Below are positions 23,115-23,132 of a DNA stretch of 23,132 nt, piece after piece; position 1 is the first letter of the stretch; each line of letters begins with the position of its first letter. Origin of the DNA: Bacilli bacterium. GTDB taxonomy: Bacteria; Bacillota_I; Bacilli_A; RF39; UBA660. Under the pieces are notes generated by a model. That model did not search any database, was not told the DNA's origin, and was given only the letters and a program-made list of their open reading frames with translations. The stretch covers positions 1-23,132 of the forward strand of contig JAEEMF010000062.1 of NCBI GenBank assembly GCA_016283075.1, read 5' to 3'. Position numbers and translations under genes: made by a program.

Positions 23115-23132
23115 ATGAATAATTATATATTA
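23109..23132 (+). CDS. Start of an ORF cut by the window, possibly an IS200/IS605-type transposase
   Basis: Only eight codons are visible (MSMNNYIL). GAAAGGA stands eight bases before the ATG, so this is a plausible real start. The residues are too few to name a family. The upstream terminator-like hairpin and the second hairpin hiding the start codon together resemble the control region of IS200 tnpA; this is inference. An ISL3-type or unrelated gene remains possible. Confidence 0.45.

Noticed and set aside
1..23132. Mycoplasma-type code with UGA as tryptophan
   Set aside because: Genes end cleanly at UGA (for example at 1025, 6677 and 21025), and full-length families are recovered with UGA as stop.
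1..23132. CRISPR array, toxin-antitoxin pair, restriction or other defence system
   Set aside because: No regularly spaced repeats and no nuclease, methylase or antitoxin motifs were seen; the content is glycan synthesis.

Overview
The window is AT-rich DNA from a low-GC Bacillota-type bacterium. Start sites have strong AGGAGG or AGGTGAT ribosome binding sites, promoters are TTGACA/TATAAT-like, intrinsic terminators end in T-runs, and UGA is used as a stop. A gut-associated Bacilli, Erysipelotrichia or RF39-like lineage fits, but the sequence alone does not prove it. Nearly every gene is on the minus strand.

Left edge (1-1950): the 3' end of an IS3-family (IS150-type) element lies on the plus strand. 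It is followed on the minus strand by a divergent HAM1-like NTP pyrophosphatase, a Sir2-type NAD-dependent deacylase and an elongator tRNA-Met (CAU). Each of these has its own recognisable promoter, and two intrinsic terminators separate them.

Main block (1951-22960): about 21 kb of surface-glycan assembly genes, read right to left. Terminator/promoter junctions suggest four transcription units. Unit A (22.9-21.0 kb) is a small membrane protein plus an LtaS/OpgB-like phosphoglycerol transferase. Unit B (21.0-18.5 kb) is a flippase plus a GT2. Unit C (18.4-11.2 kb) is a GT-B pair whose second member has a degenerate catalytic motif, a GT32-like enzyme, a GT11 fucosyltransferase and two large polytopic proteins (DUF2142-like, DUF6020-like). 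Unit D (11.1-1.95 kb) is a DPM1-like polyprenyl-phosphate glycosyltransferase, a DUF2304 protein, a second flippase, two more GT11 enzymes, two paralogous GT2s, a GT8, a further GT-A enzyme and a GT4.

Working model (inference): cytoplasmic glycosyltransferases build a lipid-linked repeat unit, which one or both flippases export. The DPM1-like/DUF2304 pair makes a polyprenyl-phosphate sugar that a polytopic transferase adds outside the cell. The LtaS-like enzyme may add glycerol phosphate. Three alpha-1,2-fucosyltransferase-like genes suggest a fucosylated, possibly H-antigen-like surface polymer. No initiating phosphoglycosyltransferase, no obvious O-antigen ligase-type polymerase and no GDP-fucose synthesis gene is inside the window.

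Right edge (22960-23132): two hairpins lead into a plus-strand ORF cut by the window. The layout resembles the left end of an IS200/IS605-type element, so the locus is bordered by mobile DNA on both sides. No gene-free stretch exceeds 300 bases. The longest, 772-1024 and 22847-23108, hold the promoters, terminators and repeats listed.
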